Of a DNA stretch of 64,000 bases, positions 23,501 to 38,500 are shown in pieces. This DNA is from Trochalopteron elliotii (lineage: Eukaryota > Chordata > Aves > Passeriformes > Leiothrichidae). Every line of letters begins with the position of its first letter. Position 1 is the stretch's first letter. Position numbers and translations under genes: made by a program. The notes under the pieces are model-generated. The model worked only from the letters and a program-made list of their open reading frames with translations. It made no database searches and had not been told where the DNA came from. The stretch lies in assembly GCA_024734555.1 (NCBI GenBank), contig JANPWX010000557.1, forward strand, positions 447,807 through 511,806, read 5' to 3'.

Positions 23501-26500
23501 GATTATCTTTGAAATTTGTTAGGAAGACATAGTTCAAAATGCCAAAAATTAATGGCAGGCTTGAAATGCAGCAAGATGTCAATTGGATCACAAATGTAGT
23601 CAACAAAATTAATGTACTTTCAGCTGAGCTTCACCTCACATCCCATTAGGTGAGTGACTTGTCATAATCTCCTTGCCCACCTCCCTCTTGTTTTTTGTTT
23701 GAATGTATTTAGACCTCCTGTACCAAAAATCTTTGCTCCTGAATGAATCAGTTGGATCTGATGTTTACACTGACTGCTGATGAACCCAAACAATGTAGCA
23801 ATGTTCTTCTGCACCTGAAAAATAGTACCTGTTCCTGCATCAGTTCCTTGAGCTGTGTGATCTTCTCTGCGTCTCCGGGGTGCTTTGTGATATAATCCTT
23901 ATCAAAAAAGGCCTGCAGGGAAAGGAAAAAAAAAGTGCCTTTTGCTTATGGGAAGGTGTTTCATCATAACTTGAAGTCAAAGGATGAAAGGAAAACATCC
24001 AAAAACCTTAGGAAAATGAAATATATTAAGATAACAGCAGAGCTTAATTTTATTGTTTTTTAGCACTCTGGGATGCAGAGAAAATGGTCGTGGCAGCTGA
24101 AACAATTCTGTTGAATCATGACTCTGACCAAGTTTCCCCCTGTGACAGTGATGAGCAATACCACTAAGCCTTGTACCTTCCAGTTATTTGAATTTTATAG
24201 TTTCCTTCATATAATTGTCTAAAGCTAAAGGAATTTCGTGAGTAAATTGGCAACTAATGTAAAGCCTGAAGAGCGTTCTCTATATGGCTCCATTGTGAAG
24301 ATGCATCCCACACCCCTGAACCACTGCTGCAATTTTTCAGTATTTTACCCTAAACCTACCTTTTGCTATGCTCAGTTTAAGTAACAGCTTGTCAGAGATT
24401 ATGCTGGATAACGTATTTAACATTTTAGTTCTACAGCAAGTCTGAAATTAGCCCATCAGCAAAGATAATGGTTCAACAGCATGAATTAGTGGTTTCTCCT
24501 GATTCCAGACCTAATCAGATACCACCAGTCCCACAACCTCTGTTGCAAAATGGATTTATAATGTAAGAGTATTAAAAGAGTTGTCTCACTGTTTTACCTG
24601 CCAAGTGAGGACTTCCAGGTAAACAAAGTGTCATCTTGCAGAAGCCCTGCTGTTGCCTGTACCTGTTTCCACGTGAGATCCCTGCTCCATTCCCTGGAGC
24701 CTTCCTGCATGTGGCTATGCAAGCACTGATGCAGAATAACCAAGTAGGGAGTGTAACCTCATCTTTAGAAAATGCACATGAGAATTTCTTATCTTATGAA
24801 GCCATACCATCATTGAAACAGAAATGCAAATAAAACTGAGGAAGGGTGATACTCAGTGGGAAGCAGAGCCCAGCTCACCTCCTGGTACCGTGCAATTCCC
24901 CCGTTAACGGCGGCATCAATCACTCCGTTCAGACACATGCTGAGAAGATTAATGTTGCCATGCATTTGTTTATGCTGGTACTGGCTTATCAGGGTCCTCA
25001 GCTCCTGGTTTTTGTTCTCAACCACTTGAATGGCATTTTCCAAAGGACTTACTTCAACCTCAAAGGCAATAAAATATACTTTAATTCTGTGGACACTTCA
25101 CTGAGATAAATCTTCCTTGTAATAAAATGATACTCCAGGATTATTCAGTGAGCTCCCTTTGCTTTTACTGCTTTGTAGAAAATTAGCTGCATTAACAAAC
25201 TCCACGCTTGGCAGTGCTGCATTTCAGGTCACTCAGCTGCAATAATAGATGTCTTTCTATGTACTGAAGACATGGCAGCAATGCAATTATTCCATCCTTT
25301 TGGCACTGTCTCCATTGTACTATTATTATTGTACAATTCCCCTGGTTACATTCAGCAGTTATTTAGATGAAGTGGTAGAAAAAGGATGTATTTAATCTTT
25401 GGTAAACAGCATTTTAAACAGCAAGATTTCAGCCCAATGACTTTTAACCTGCTTATCCCATGTCCTCAGTAACTCATCATTTCAACCCCGAATTACAGGA
25501 ATTATGAATGTTACCAGTTCTCTTCTCTCCACTTCAAACCAACGAGAGATCCCAGGCAAACTGTGAGTCAGGGTCAGAGTGGTGCGTTCAATCCACAAGC
25601 TCTGCAAGGAGCAATTGAGGCTGTGAGGAACAGTGAATCACAACCACATCCTCTGTTCTCTTACTGCAGGTGCAAAGGGGGCAAGGCTCAGAAAAGAATG
25701 CATTAACCTCCTGAGCATTAATTCTGTAGGTCTTCCTGCAAGTCACTTAAACAACAAACCAGGAATTCAGTATACTTGAAACAACACATTCAACATTTCT
25801 ATTAGCTTTTAAAACTTGACCAATCACCAGTTGTGTCATGGGAACCAAAAAGACACTGTAAACCTGTAAGTCAGTAATAAAATAAAAAGTCCTGCCAAAC
25901 AAACAGTGCCTCCTGGCACTAGAATAACTCACCTTTAAACTAGACAATGTTTTAATCAGGTCAGAACTCAACAGTATTCAATCAGACCATGGACTTAACC
26001 TGTTACTTGAGTTACTGCGGCTCTTTGGCTATCAAATCAGGATGACCTGAAAGGCTCTATCAGCATACAATAACAAGACAGTATTCACCTTGAAGAGATG
26101 AGCACTCAAACACTGCTGATTTGCTACTTGTACCTTAAATTCGTTCTCCTTGTCCTTGGGGCCCTTGTGGAAGGGTCTGTCATAGCGGAACTTGCGGATG
26201 TTGTTGACGCGGTAAAAGCTCTTGATGCGATCAGGGACACGGTCCATTTGCAGCACGTCTATATTGTCTGGGATGGGAGTCACCGCATAGATCTGTAAAT
26301 CTGGGAATTGTGCAGTCAAAGAAAACTTTATCCATGTGTTAGGAAAGGCAAATAGAAAACAGCAACCCACACAGGAGGCTCCATTTGCTGACATCGTCCT
26401 TATGGTTCAAATCCCTCATGGTATCCATGGTGCTCTCACAGAAGTCAAATAGTGTGGGTTCATGATTAAGCTCTCCAAAGTCCCTGCAGTCCCCTTAAAT

Positions 26501-29500
26501 GTGATATGGTTCAGTCTTTAAATGCATTGAGCATTGTACTGGGTGTACCAAATCCCAGTACAAGTGACCAGTGACAATAATGAGATTCAAAGCCTGGGGT
26601 ATAAAAAGGTTCAGCAGTTTTAAAGAAAGGGAAATTGTGAAAAAGAAGAATACTGATGTAAAAAAAAAAATGAGCAGAATAGAAAATAGTGCTTTGGAAC
26701 TGCTATCTGTTCCCAATAAAATATTGGCCAAGAGAAGGTATCAGGAAGACTCCTAAGGACACAAACTGTGTGTGATGCCAGTGCTGTTGGTAAAACATTA
26801 AACATGGATATGACCAAGCACAGCCCTTTCCTTTTACATGGAACATGACCTGCATTACTCCCCAGATAAAAAGTCACCACTGTTCAACACCACATCCCAC
26901 AACGAACCAGTTACTGTGTGCTGCAGACAGGGTCTGGTTTTATCCATGTCCAGCTCTACCTCTGTGCTCTGCCCCAGCTCCAGGGAGAGTTTGCCCTTTC
27001 ACAGAAGGATACACTGGGCATCACACTGCAATATGGAATCATCAGGGTGGTTTGGGTGCTGCATTGCAATGGCTTGGGGGAACTCGCTCAGCATCCTCTG
27101 CTGGAAGGCTTCCAGCCTCTCATAGTCATGGCCCCGACACACATATTCTTTGTTCTGCAAGAAGGACAAGCATAAATTAGTGTCCTTAAAAGTAAGTTAA
27201 ATTCTACTGACTTCTATCTCACTTTAAATGTTACCTCAAAACCAAAGATAAATGACAGTGGCAATATACTAATGTGAGAGTAGATGTATTTTATCCCTTC
27301 CTTTTTCTTTACAACGTATTTCACAAAGAAGTGATGAATGAGGAGACTATTCCACTGATCTCTAAGCAGCACAACACCTCTGATTCAGGAACACCCAGCA
27401 TTCAGTCTTGTGGTCCCTTCTTACCTGCTTTTCAGAAAAGGCACTGTTTTTAATTGGACTATACTGAAACGTATCAACTAAAACTTAAGTCACCAGCTTG
27501 GCTGTTCTATGCTGGGAAAGCTGCTGTCAAATACAATTTACACCAGATGAATAAAAGTCCTAAGGATCATCATAGAACAGAGGGAAATATATGTTTATCA
27601 TTTTATCAGTTCTCCTTAGAGAGAAGTTGCAACAAACTATTCACAAAAATCACTGTTTAATCACTGCTGTATTATCACAGCCATACAACCCAGCCCTGAT
27701 CGTGATGAACAAACAGCACATGCTCAGGAACTCCCTTGTCTCTAGTACAGTAATAGAGAAAAGCTTTACCAAGAATTCTCAGTGGCCACTTAACAAATTC
27801 CCCTTTGGCCCTAAAAGCACTTTCCTCTTGATGAACAAAATTTCATTTCTGCTAATAATGGAAAGCTGCATTTAAATATGACTCTTGAGGCATGAAACCA
27901 CTTGTGCAGAGTTCTTGGATGCTTTTTGAGCCATCTCTAACTCCAAACAGCATGATACAGGATTTCTAAAGTCCTCAGTGTCAGAAAGATTGTATTCCAG
28001 TGTCTTAACCCTCACAAACCACAATTTTCATCAGTGTTAATATCTCCTGGTGCAAGACCAATCAGAGCAGGCAAAATCTCTAATTTTGGTAGTTTAAACT
28101 CTCATACACATAGAATCACTCGGTTGGAAGAGACCTCCAAGATCATAGAGTCCAAACCAGCCCTAATACCTCAACTAAACCATGGCACTGAGTGCCACAT
28201 CCAGTCTTTTTTAAACACATCCAGGGATGGTGACTCCACCACCTCCCTGGGCAGACCATTCCAATACTTTATCACCCTTTCCATAAAAAACTTTTTCCTA
28301 ATATCCAACCTATATTTCCCTTGGCACAGCTTAAGGCTGTGTCCTCTCGTTCTGTCAGTGCTGCCTGGAGAAAAAGACTTGACTAAAACCACCTTTCAGG
28401 GAGTTGTGGAGAGTGACAAGGTCACCCCTGAGTCCCCTTTACTCCAGGATAAACAACCCCAGCTCCCTCAGTTGTTCTTCACAGGGTTTGTGTTCCAAGA
28501 TCTTCACAGCCTGTTACCCCCTCTGGACGTGCTCGAGTGTCTCAATGTCCTTCCTAAACTGAGGGGCCAGAGCTGGACACAGCACTCNNNNNNNNGGAAT
28601 AAAGTTATTGTGATTCTAAAAATAATGCCCTGAAAACACCTCAAAGCTAAATTTAATAAGACTTTTCAGACAGATGCCAACACAAGATCTCAAAACATGG
28701 CTTGTCAGGCCTTACTTGAACTTCTGGTACATGGAAGACATGGACAGTTTTAATTTAAATATACTTATGTAGAAAGGCTAGAAAGAGATGCAGAATTCAT
28801 AGAAACATGAACAATGTCTTTTTTAGACAAAGGGTCTTCAAAAATCAAAGATGCAGAAAGAAGTGGTTATTTTCTGTCTTAAGCTATACAGCAATAGAAA
28901 AATACATGAGAAAAGGGCTTGGAATTATTTGATCACTTTAAATCACTCCCGTATCCATTTGAAGATTTTAAATCCATGTAAATATTTTTCTTCTCTAGAA
29001 TAGCTGCTTCCAATCTCTTTACAGTGTGATCCATGCTGATGTGACAGATAATGGGCTTAGTCTGTGCTCCACAATGTGTGTGCTGTATGGATCATTAGAG
29101 AGAGAAAGGAGGAGGATGACTTTTAATGAGATTGCTACATTAGTAATCTGCTATCAGAAGTACTGCTACCAAATATAATTGCAGAATTAACAAGGATTAT
29201 AATTATGTACGCTTGTGTTCGCTGGTAATGTCTTCAGCCAAGGATCCACATTGTTACAGCTCTTTGCAAAGAGTCAGGCCTGAGCACAGGAGGATCAAGC
29301 AGTGTCACACACCTCGGCCATGCAGGATCCCAGGTGAAAGTAGGATCCACAAGATAAAAGGATAAGCTCAAGTCACTGATAGTACTTCAGATGTTAGGAA
29401 CACTTTTGTGCCATGATGACTGTGTTGTCACTCGCTGAAACATTTGTTAAAAATAAAACCAGGAATTGTCAGTTTTCTCTGGAGATCTTCATGAAAGGGC

Positions 29501-32500
29501 AGCTCTGGGTTCACACTGCAGCAGTTTCCTTTCTCTGGATTCCTCTGCAGGGGTGTTCCACACACTGCTTCAGGCTGCTGCATTCTAAATTCTGTGATGA
29601 GCAGCTGAGGGAGGAGGGGCTCAGACTGGAGAAAAAGAGGCTCAGGGGGGACCTTCTCACCCTCTACAACTCCCTGACAGGAAGTGGTAGCCAGGTGGTA
29701 GCCAGGATTGGGCTCTGCTCCCAGGGAACAAGGGACATGAGGAGAAGAAACTGCATCAAGCTGCACCAGGGGACGTTCAGGCTGGGTGTCAGGAAGAATT
29801 TCTTTGTGGAAAGGGTTGTCAGGCATTGGAAGGGGCTGCCCAGGAGGGTGATGAAGTCACCATCCCTGGAGGTGTTCAAGAAACAACTGGACGTAGCACT
29901 TGGTGCCATGGTCTGGTTGACAAGGTGGTAATTGGTCAAAGGTTGGATCAATGATCTTGGAGGTCTTTTCCAACCAAAATGATTCTGTGACTCTCTGATT
30001 CTGGCACTGTTCACCTTCAAATAACATGAAACCACCACCCTTTATCCACTAGTATTTCTTCTCCTTGACTAATTTCAACTTGCCTTTATTACCTCTGCCT
30101 GTGTTTCCATTAAAAGACTATAATTAAACCACAATGTTGAAATCCTTATTAAAAAAAACAACAAAAAATCATGATCAGAGGGAAGTATGAGAGGGCAGCT
30201 TTCAAAATGGCTTGGCTTTGTATGGCTTCATCCTGTGTACCTCGATTGGTGCCACCTCTTGTCAAACCATTCCTTCAAAGAGAACACAAACCATGCACCT
30301 CCACTCCTTGAAAGCTTCCACTTACCTTGTCCTGTCACATTTGATGGCATCTGCCATCAATTTGCAGGCAGCTCTCAGGGCACTTGTCAGATTATATCCC
30401 TTCCTTGCTCTAAACTAGCAACAAGACATTGTATAAACAAATACCCATTTAAAGTTTGATTCCTCATTAGGAAAAGAAGAAAATTTCACTTTTTAAATGG
30501 ATTGGAACACCAGCAGACAATGAGCTCCAAGTGAGGATGTGTTCAAAGAAGCTGTTTGGCTTTTTGTTGAAGAGAGGAAATTTTCACTTGCACATAGCAT
30601 AAGAGTCATCAGGCTGGCATTAGAATTCTGTCAAGTGAGACTTTTTTTAAAGTGTGATAATTTGAGATGATGAAAATTAGTTGTAATGACCCAACATTGC
30701 TGCAATACAGCATTTTGCTTAATATAGAGGCAATTTGTGCTGCATCTGCAGATCATCAAAAATTCACAGTGGCATGAGTCAAATTTCTGATCTCTGTTCC
30801 CAAGAACATTCCCAGTGGACCGCGTCCTTCAGTTCAGCCAGAAAACTGTTTTTATTTGTGCAGGCGTAAAAAAATATGCTGAATGGTAGACATCATATCC
30901 CCAAAACAAAACCACAAAGCCTTAACAGCTACTCTGAGCCTGGTCACTTTGTCACATCCTGTATAAGTTTGGCTTACCCGCAGGAAAAATGGGAATTTTC
31001 GACCATAAAAACCAACTCTGAAAAACTCCGGTTCTAAGCGCTGCTGCTCCATGATATTGTCATAATAGGTAGCTTCCATTTTCTGGGGAGGAAAAAAAAA
31101 AGCTGCTATCAGCCTCTTAAAGCTGCACTTCAAACATTAACATCTCAAGACTCATTAAAATATCACATTACTCTTTTACCCCCGCAGTTTTTTGTGAAAA
31201 GACCGAAATTCTGTTAAAGATAAAAATTATTAATTAAACCAGTCTACATGGTGGAACAGACTAGAATATCATCCTACTCATTTTACATTATGGAAGATGA
31301 CATATGAATTTTTCCTGGTTTATCTTATTTTAAATTAAACAGGTCTTGCATGTAATTTTCTTTGCATTGCAGAATTAATGGCAAAGCTGAGATTGAGATC
31401 CACATTGCCTGGCTCACAATGTCCTATTCTCTCCTACAGATCAAAATCCATACCACTGCCTGGAAAATTACATCTAATTGGGTTTGCCTTAATTGAGTTG
31501 AGGGGCATGAAAAAGGATAAAACAAAATTAAGTCTTCTACAGCTCTGTGCACCACAAGGTTTAACATAGGAGAAAAAGCTGGAAAGAAAAAGAGGAAAAT
31601 TACTTTTACCTAGTTCCAATAACTAGTTTTGTGGCATTTTGCCAACAAAGATCAAGAGTGGGATTTCCAGACCCTTTGACAAACTGAACCTCAGTGGAAA
31701 GGCTCACAGAAATTTCACTGTAGCAAAAGGTGGCTTTTCAAGGAGAAGAACCAGTTTGACACCATTGCTTCCATTGCAAAGAACCCTAATTTGCAATATT
31801 GCATCCCAGTTTGTGCTCAGTTCCCACAAACATTAACTCCTTTTCCAGAAAGGAGAAGGTTCCAAAGTCATTGCAGGAAGCGTCAGGGAATGTGGTGGTG
31901 ATGTAATGGCACAGAGCGTGCACAGCCAAGCTGGTCATGTGCTCTCTTTGGGGCCACTTTGGAGAAAACAGGTTCTTCAGAAGTGCAGTTTATCAGACAT
32001 TGGTAGACAGGTGTCTTCAGATAAAAATAAACTGGATTTTTTAGAAAGATAATTTAAAGCACTGTGTATATGCATGCAGCATAAATCTCAAATTTGGATA
32101 CACGTATGCTACCCCAGGTGACAGGAGGAGGTGAACTATTTTCACATTCAGAAAGTTTTTAAATAACAACAGGAACTTCAGCTTTTTTCTGATTAAAGCA
32201 CGGTGCTCCAAATGTGCCCTGATTTCCTCACGTTTGGTTGCACCAGAGGACCAGATCCTTGTAAACTGATAAGAATGCCATAAACATTTGCCTTCTTCAT
32301 TTTCTCTCTCTTGTTCATCTTATCTCACAGCACGAGCTGTCCTTGAGTCTTTTGGAATTAAAATGAAATATGTATTAAAAACTAGGGTATTTTATGCAAA
32401 AATATATGTAAATATGCCATTGCAATAGCAAGCCCAGCTTTTGTGGATTTGTGCTGTCTCCATATACTCACGGGATTTTACTGCTACCAGACTTTGGAAT

Positions 32501-35500
32501 TATTTCAGTGGACCTACAAAGTCATCAATATGAATCAATGGCAAGGACTCACAGTGAATGGATGGATGGATTCCTCTACAAGGAATGTGATTGTTTTTTA
32601 AATTCAGAAGGCTCTGACAGGACAGCCAAATGCTGTGGGGCACGGTGTCAGAGTCTGCAGGGAGAGAAATGCTGCACTCACCCGTATCCAGCTGAGGCTC
32701 TGGTAGTCATAGAGGCTCTCGTACTGGATGGCCAGCTCTCGGCACAGCGGGATGCCGAACTCCCAGCTCTGCGGGGCCAAAGCAGATCACACTCACAGCA
32801 CACACAATGCCACTGCCACCTCAGCTCAGAGCAAGATGGAAACTCAATTCTGGGCATTCATTGGGTATGAAACAGCAGAGATTAGATGGGAAAATGCAAT
32901 GCAATGAAACCATTTCCATTAAATAGCAGATCAGTTCCTTCTAAAAGATGGGAACAGAGGCATATGTTCTGTGGAAATTACACACACATATACTGCTTGT
33001 TCTGACAGTTCCTTTATGAGACTGGGAACTTATCTGGAGTAAGATAATAAAACTAAGATTTTTTTTTTTGTGCCAGACACCCCTTCAATCCACCCCCAAC
33101 AGCTCCTTTGTTTCCTGCACTAGAACTCCCTGGAGTGCAGAGTTAGGTCTTGGCTCCCCAGCAAAGTGCTCCCCTTCCCAGGCTGCTCCTTCCCACTGAA
33201 AGCACAAACTGTCAGGCACTGGGAACACTCCAAATACACAAAACATTCTCAGAACTGACCTGCATTACTGCAGTCAATATCCATATTCAGAAAGCCACAC
33301 TAATTTCTTCAGCTCCCAATCCCACACAATAAATTTCTCCTAGCACACCATACTCATCATCCCAGAGGGAGAGATCCACATTGGGCACACCCACACTGAG
33401 AGAAGGACTCTCCTGTTACCTCAAGTGGCTTTTTGGAGAGCTTGTTTTACACTGAAATCTCCTCTTCCATCACCTTTTACCTGTACACACTGGAAGCCTT
33501 TTGGGAGAGTGGCTGTTTCTTACCATGCTTATGGTAAAGGATTTAGAACACCAAGGTCTCAGTTGAACCTTTACTGGATTAAGTTTCATTATGCATTACT
33601 GGGCTAATTTGACTGTTGTTTTACATGGGACCCTGCTGTAGTAAAAACAAAATTAATGTGTGAGTTACACTATCATCTTAAGTTTTAGGAATATTAATAG
33701 CAATATTGTAATTTTTTGGTAACAGTCATTAAAAGCAAGTATGTAAAATATTAGCACTTAATATGGAAACAGTTTTTCTGGTTACATGTGCCTTCACATA
33801 AAAAAGTGAATCTCTACACTGTTTGATTTCATTTATGAGGCAGTTTACAGTCTTTCCCTTTAAGCCCACATTTGTAGTGTCTGTTCTCTCCTTACTACCA
33901 CTTCCTTACTACCACTTCCTTACTACAGCTCTTTAGTTTCAGTTAATTACAAAAACTTCAATAAAAAGTTGCTAAATAAAATATTGTATGAGAATCAATT
34001 TAGATATTCTGATAGTATTTGTAGTTTGGGAGAATTGGAGGCCTGAGATTTATTTCGATCAAAGCAATAGATACAATAGGAAAGGAACTGAAATACCAGT
34101 TTCTTGGCTACACTGAATATTAGTAAGGTATTTGTGATCTCAAATTAACAAGATTTTTGCTGTGGTTTGTCAAAGTCCATGACACACAAACTGAATCCAC
34201 TGAATTGAGATCAACCATAGTCAGTTAAGCGTTTATATTTGCAAACTCAGACACCACTGCATTTTTTATGGTTGCAGCACATTCTTTACAGAGATATTAT
34301 ACATAGATTTTCAGTCCTCAGCTGATCTGTGTTCACTTCTAAAACATCTGGCCAAGAATAAATGGCTTTTTTTCCCACAGAGAGTGTGAGCAGCATTACT
34401 TCCAAATGGGATGCTGTGACTAAAGCCTACCTAACTCTAATCTGTGTTCTGGACAGAAGCAGAAAGCTCCCTGGCTGTTTTCCCTCCAGGTGATCTGAGG
34501 GATGTAACCTTTTCATGCTCCTTTTCTGATGCCAATTAAGTTAACAACATGTAACCACATCTGATTTCTCTATATACCTCTTCTACATGGTACCTTGATA
34601 CCATTCCTGTCATCCTAACTCAGGCTCTCTCTTTGTTTCAGTTTCCACACCAAGAAATTCCACTGTGCTACCTGAGTATTCTGCAGATACAAGATGAGGT
34701 AGAGAAGTGAAGAAAGACAATATGCAGGTAACTTCCTAGAGAGAAAATGGTTTGTAGGTATTTGAAAGGAAAAGGAATGAATGGATACCCCAAGTCACTG
34801 TGGCTTTGGTTTTAAAATCTGTGATGCTAATGAGTAACATCTTCACAGTACAGAAAATTAATGTATAATTCCATGTGACATGCAAGTGTCACTTCCCTCT
34901 TCAAATAACTTCCTGATGTGTCCACTGGTTATTTTCCTCATTAGTGCTTTCTGTTTTGCTGACCTCTGATGTGTTTGCATGTTGTGTATTACACATTGTG
35001 AAGCCACATTCACAGGGCATTTATTGCAGCTTTCTCCTATGGCACCAGCAACTCTCAGCTGACTGCACACAAGGGGGCACAGGTAGACACAATCAACCCT
35101 TCTGAATGCCAGCCTTTATTTACTCACATCCCGGTGTGCAGATTTCTTTAGGAAATGATTCCCATGAGGGTACACAAGAGAAATGATTTCAAGTGTTGAG
35201 TATGGAGCACATGATCAAAACCAAAGTGCTCTGGGTCTCTGTGTGCACTTGGCTGCACTAAAGAGAACAGACCCTGCTTTGCCATGGTGGGAGCTGGTCA
35301 GAACTGTCAGTTAATAAATCAGGCAGTGAACTGGACAGAAAAGGGTTGTGTCATTTTCCAGCTATTGCTGTGCAGAAACATGATCAGTCGTGTTCAAACT
35401 GTTCCATTCACGGATGTCTTCAACTAGAGAACTTCTGAGTTTTAATGGTCAAAAATGTAACTGAGGATTAAAAATATCTTCAATTTAAGTTATGTACTTG

Positions 35501-38500
35501 CACACACTGCCAGCTGAGCCACAAAACAATTCACAGCATAGCAGAAATCAGCAGGAAGGGGCATATGACCAGTGAAGGCTAAAAGGGCCTTGGAACACCA
35601 TGTTCCTTCCCAGCACAGGGCTGCTGCTGAGCTGCTGAGGGTTGGAGTCAGTTGTGCATCCACTGCAGCACCTCAGGCCTGCCACAGGCTGTGCCACTGG
35701 CATGTCACAAGGCACTGTTATGGCCAGTTTTCCTCCCATTCTTGTCCTGAGGAAATTTTCCTATTAAAAATTACAGAATTTTACAGCCTTTACACTCTGT
35801 CTTGACACCCTCACTTGGTGGAAGAGGCCAGGAGCAACATGAGAAATGGAACTCTGGAAATGCAACTGAAGGACAACAACAAATCCTGCTCTGCAGAACC
35901 TAAGGAGGGACCATCTCAGGGTAGTGCAGAAAGAAGCTGTCAGACACAAGCAGAGGGAAGCAGGTTTCTTCCATTCCCTGAGCTGCTCCCTGTCACACGG
36001 CAGAAATACTGAAAAGGAGGATTTGGTTCTCAGCATCTTTCACTTCCATAGTCTGAGTGACATACACACTGCTTAAGTGGATTATTTAATCATTCAGCTA
36101 CCATTTGTAATAAAGGAGGATTAAAAGACAAATCACAACCAAAAACATGCAGTGGGGAGAAAACCTAAGAGGTTAACACTCTATAATCTGTTAGGAGTTT
36201 AATAGCCTAATTACATCAGTCAAGTTTTACTCTCCTTCACAGTGTATGTGGATTCACTGTTGTTGTCAAAAATAAAGGCTCACTTGCTTTCCATAGTGCC
36301 TCTATCATCTTTGTCTAGTCCAACAGTACAGTACTGCAATATTTGCACAAGCCAGTAATTTATTTTTAAGTGCAGTCTGAAAATTCCCATAAAATTTCTG
36401 AAATGAGAGAACCATATGCAGTGTTATCACAAAACAGCAACTCTGGCAGACACACAAAAAAAAAATCTTAATCACTTCCTCATAAATGGGCCATTTCTTC
36501 CTTTACACAGGAATCTTGACTTCCTTTTGCAGGTTCTGTAGAAAATGTTTCTGCCATATGCAACTCCTATTACCAGGGCAAGGAATGAATTATCTGGAAT
36601 GGCAGCCCCATAAGAGCCAACTCACATTTGTATTTAATGCCACTGTCATTGCCATCATGGGCAAAATCAACCCTGAGGCACACATACAGATGTTATCTCC
36701 CAAGAACACAAGCTGTAGGAATTTTCCTAGAGAAGGGAAAAATTTGAAAATACTCCAACAGATGATGTCAGTTTTAAGGTTCACTTCTGAAATGTTCCCA
36801 AAACACCATGACACAAGGGACTAAAACATCTACCTCTGCAGTAACTGGAAAAAAATATAATTAAATGTAGAAAACCCATACTCAATATATGAAATTGAAA
36901 TGGATTGATTTTCTTCTTGTGCAGTGGATGGAACTGCACTTTAACTGAAAATCACTTTAAAATAAGTGACACTGAAAGGACTTAAACCTTTTTCAATAAA
37001 GAGACCCCTATAGCATTTGTCTGCATTTCCTTGTGTAGGTTAAGCACAAAACAAGTTCTCAAGGGAGTCATAGCACAGCAGTTTGCATAGACAGCTACAA
37101 AATGCAATCCTGTCCCCCAAAAGCTGAGGAACTAGCACTCTGCCACATCAGCTCATCCAAGGCTCGGTTTAAAGGTTTAAAAATGTTCTGGTGTTTGTCC
37201 TGTTGGCCTCCCTAATGCATTCCAAATGCCATACATAATGAAATACCTTTTCTCATCTGGTTTTTTGTCCAGAGAGTCAATTTGTCATGTTATAAACCCT
37301 TTTGATACAAATTTACTTCCAGACTACTGAACTGAGATGATGGCTTGCAAGCCCTAAGTCAGTCAGGAAAAGGGAAGGAAGCTGCTGGAAGAGAGAAGAA
37401 GTTGGCATACCTTCCCTTTGTTGAAGTAATGGATAATCTTACGGCACAGACCTTCCTTACGTTGCCACTCTGACTGAGATGGGTAATGCAGGAACTCTCT
37501 CAGAGGTCTGTCCTCCCACTGAAGCAACTCACAGTACAAAAGCAAAGTGAATGCAGCCTCTGTAGGAAAGGCAGTTATGGAACACTGAATCAATGACAGC
37601 AAATAAACACAGCCAATACTGAAAGGTCACAGAGTTGCTCCTGATACAGTCTGTGATTTCTGATTTATAGTTTGTGAAAAAAATCTCAGCTCTTAGAGGA
37701 CTAGTCAATTATTCAATTACTTAAAATAGCAAGACACGAGTTTTAGGTACAAATCTGTCAGGTTGCTTTTTACCAGCAACTTGATTTCAATGCACAGTCA
37801 GATGTTCAGATCTGTAACTAGATTTGGGGCCTGCAGCTGTAAACAGAGCATGGACAACACAGTATTAGAGTCCAGACACGTTCCAAGTGCTCCCTCAGCA
37901 CTGCAAGGCGAGGAAATATGACAGGTGATAATATAATGGTGGTTTTGCTAATCTTCCTCTACATTTCATTCTGCTGTTGTGATTTTTTTTTAATCCATCT
38001 TCTCCAAGGACACTTTAATGTAAAATCTGAAGTGTAATGCAATGATCATGTGGTTGTGTGGGCATAAACAGACAGTATTTAACTTAAGGGAAGGAGCTGG
38101 GCCTCAGCTTCTTGCCTTCCCACCTGCCATAAGTGATTCATGCAAATTCTGTCCAAAAGAATGAACCAAATATTATAACATTGGGAGAGATAAAAAAATG
38201 TCATGAGGACTTCAAGCAGACTCTGTGGAATGTCTCCCTCACCTGTGTAGTTCTCAGCCTGCAGGTGCATGTCACACAGCTTGTGGATATAGCGGATGTA
38301 CATCTCCTCCTTGTTAATTTCAGATTTGTAGAAATTCTGTGAAAGAAAAAACAGTTGTTACTCTTGAGACTCTCCATTCAGGCACTCAGCAGCATCCGTG
38401 GAGGTGCAAAGTTATTGAAAAAAGAACACACTGGGAAATAAAGTAATAATGCTTTTCACACTCACACTCATCTAATCCACTAATTTTATTATGGCATGAT

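Noticed and set aside
28034..28633. 199-codon plus-strand open frame
   Set aside because: It is the antisense of a CR1 copy and runs across the run of N; no gene.
29413..29931. Long plus-strand open frame (172 codons)
   Set aside because: It overlaps the CR1 element at 29600-30002; its conserved part is transposon 3' sequence, not a host gene.
32451..32870. 139-codon plus-strand open frame
   Set aside because: It is an antisense shadow of DOCK3 window exon 18.
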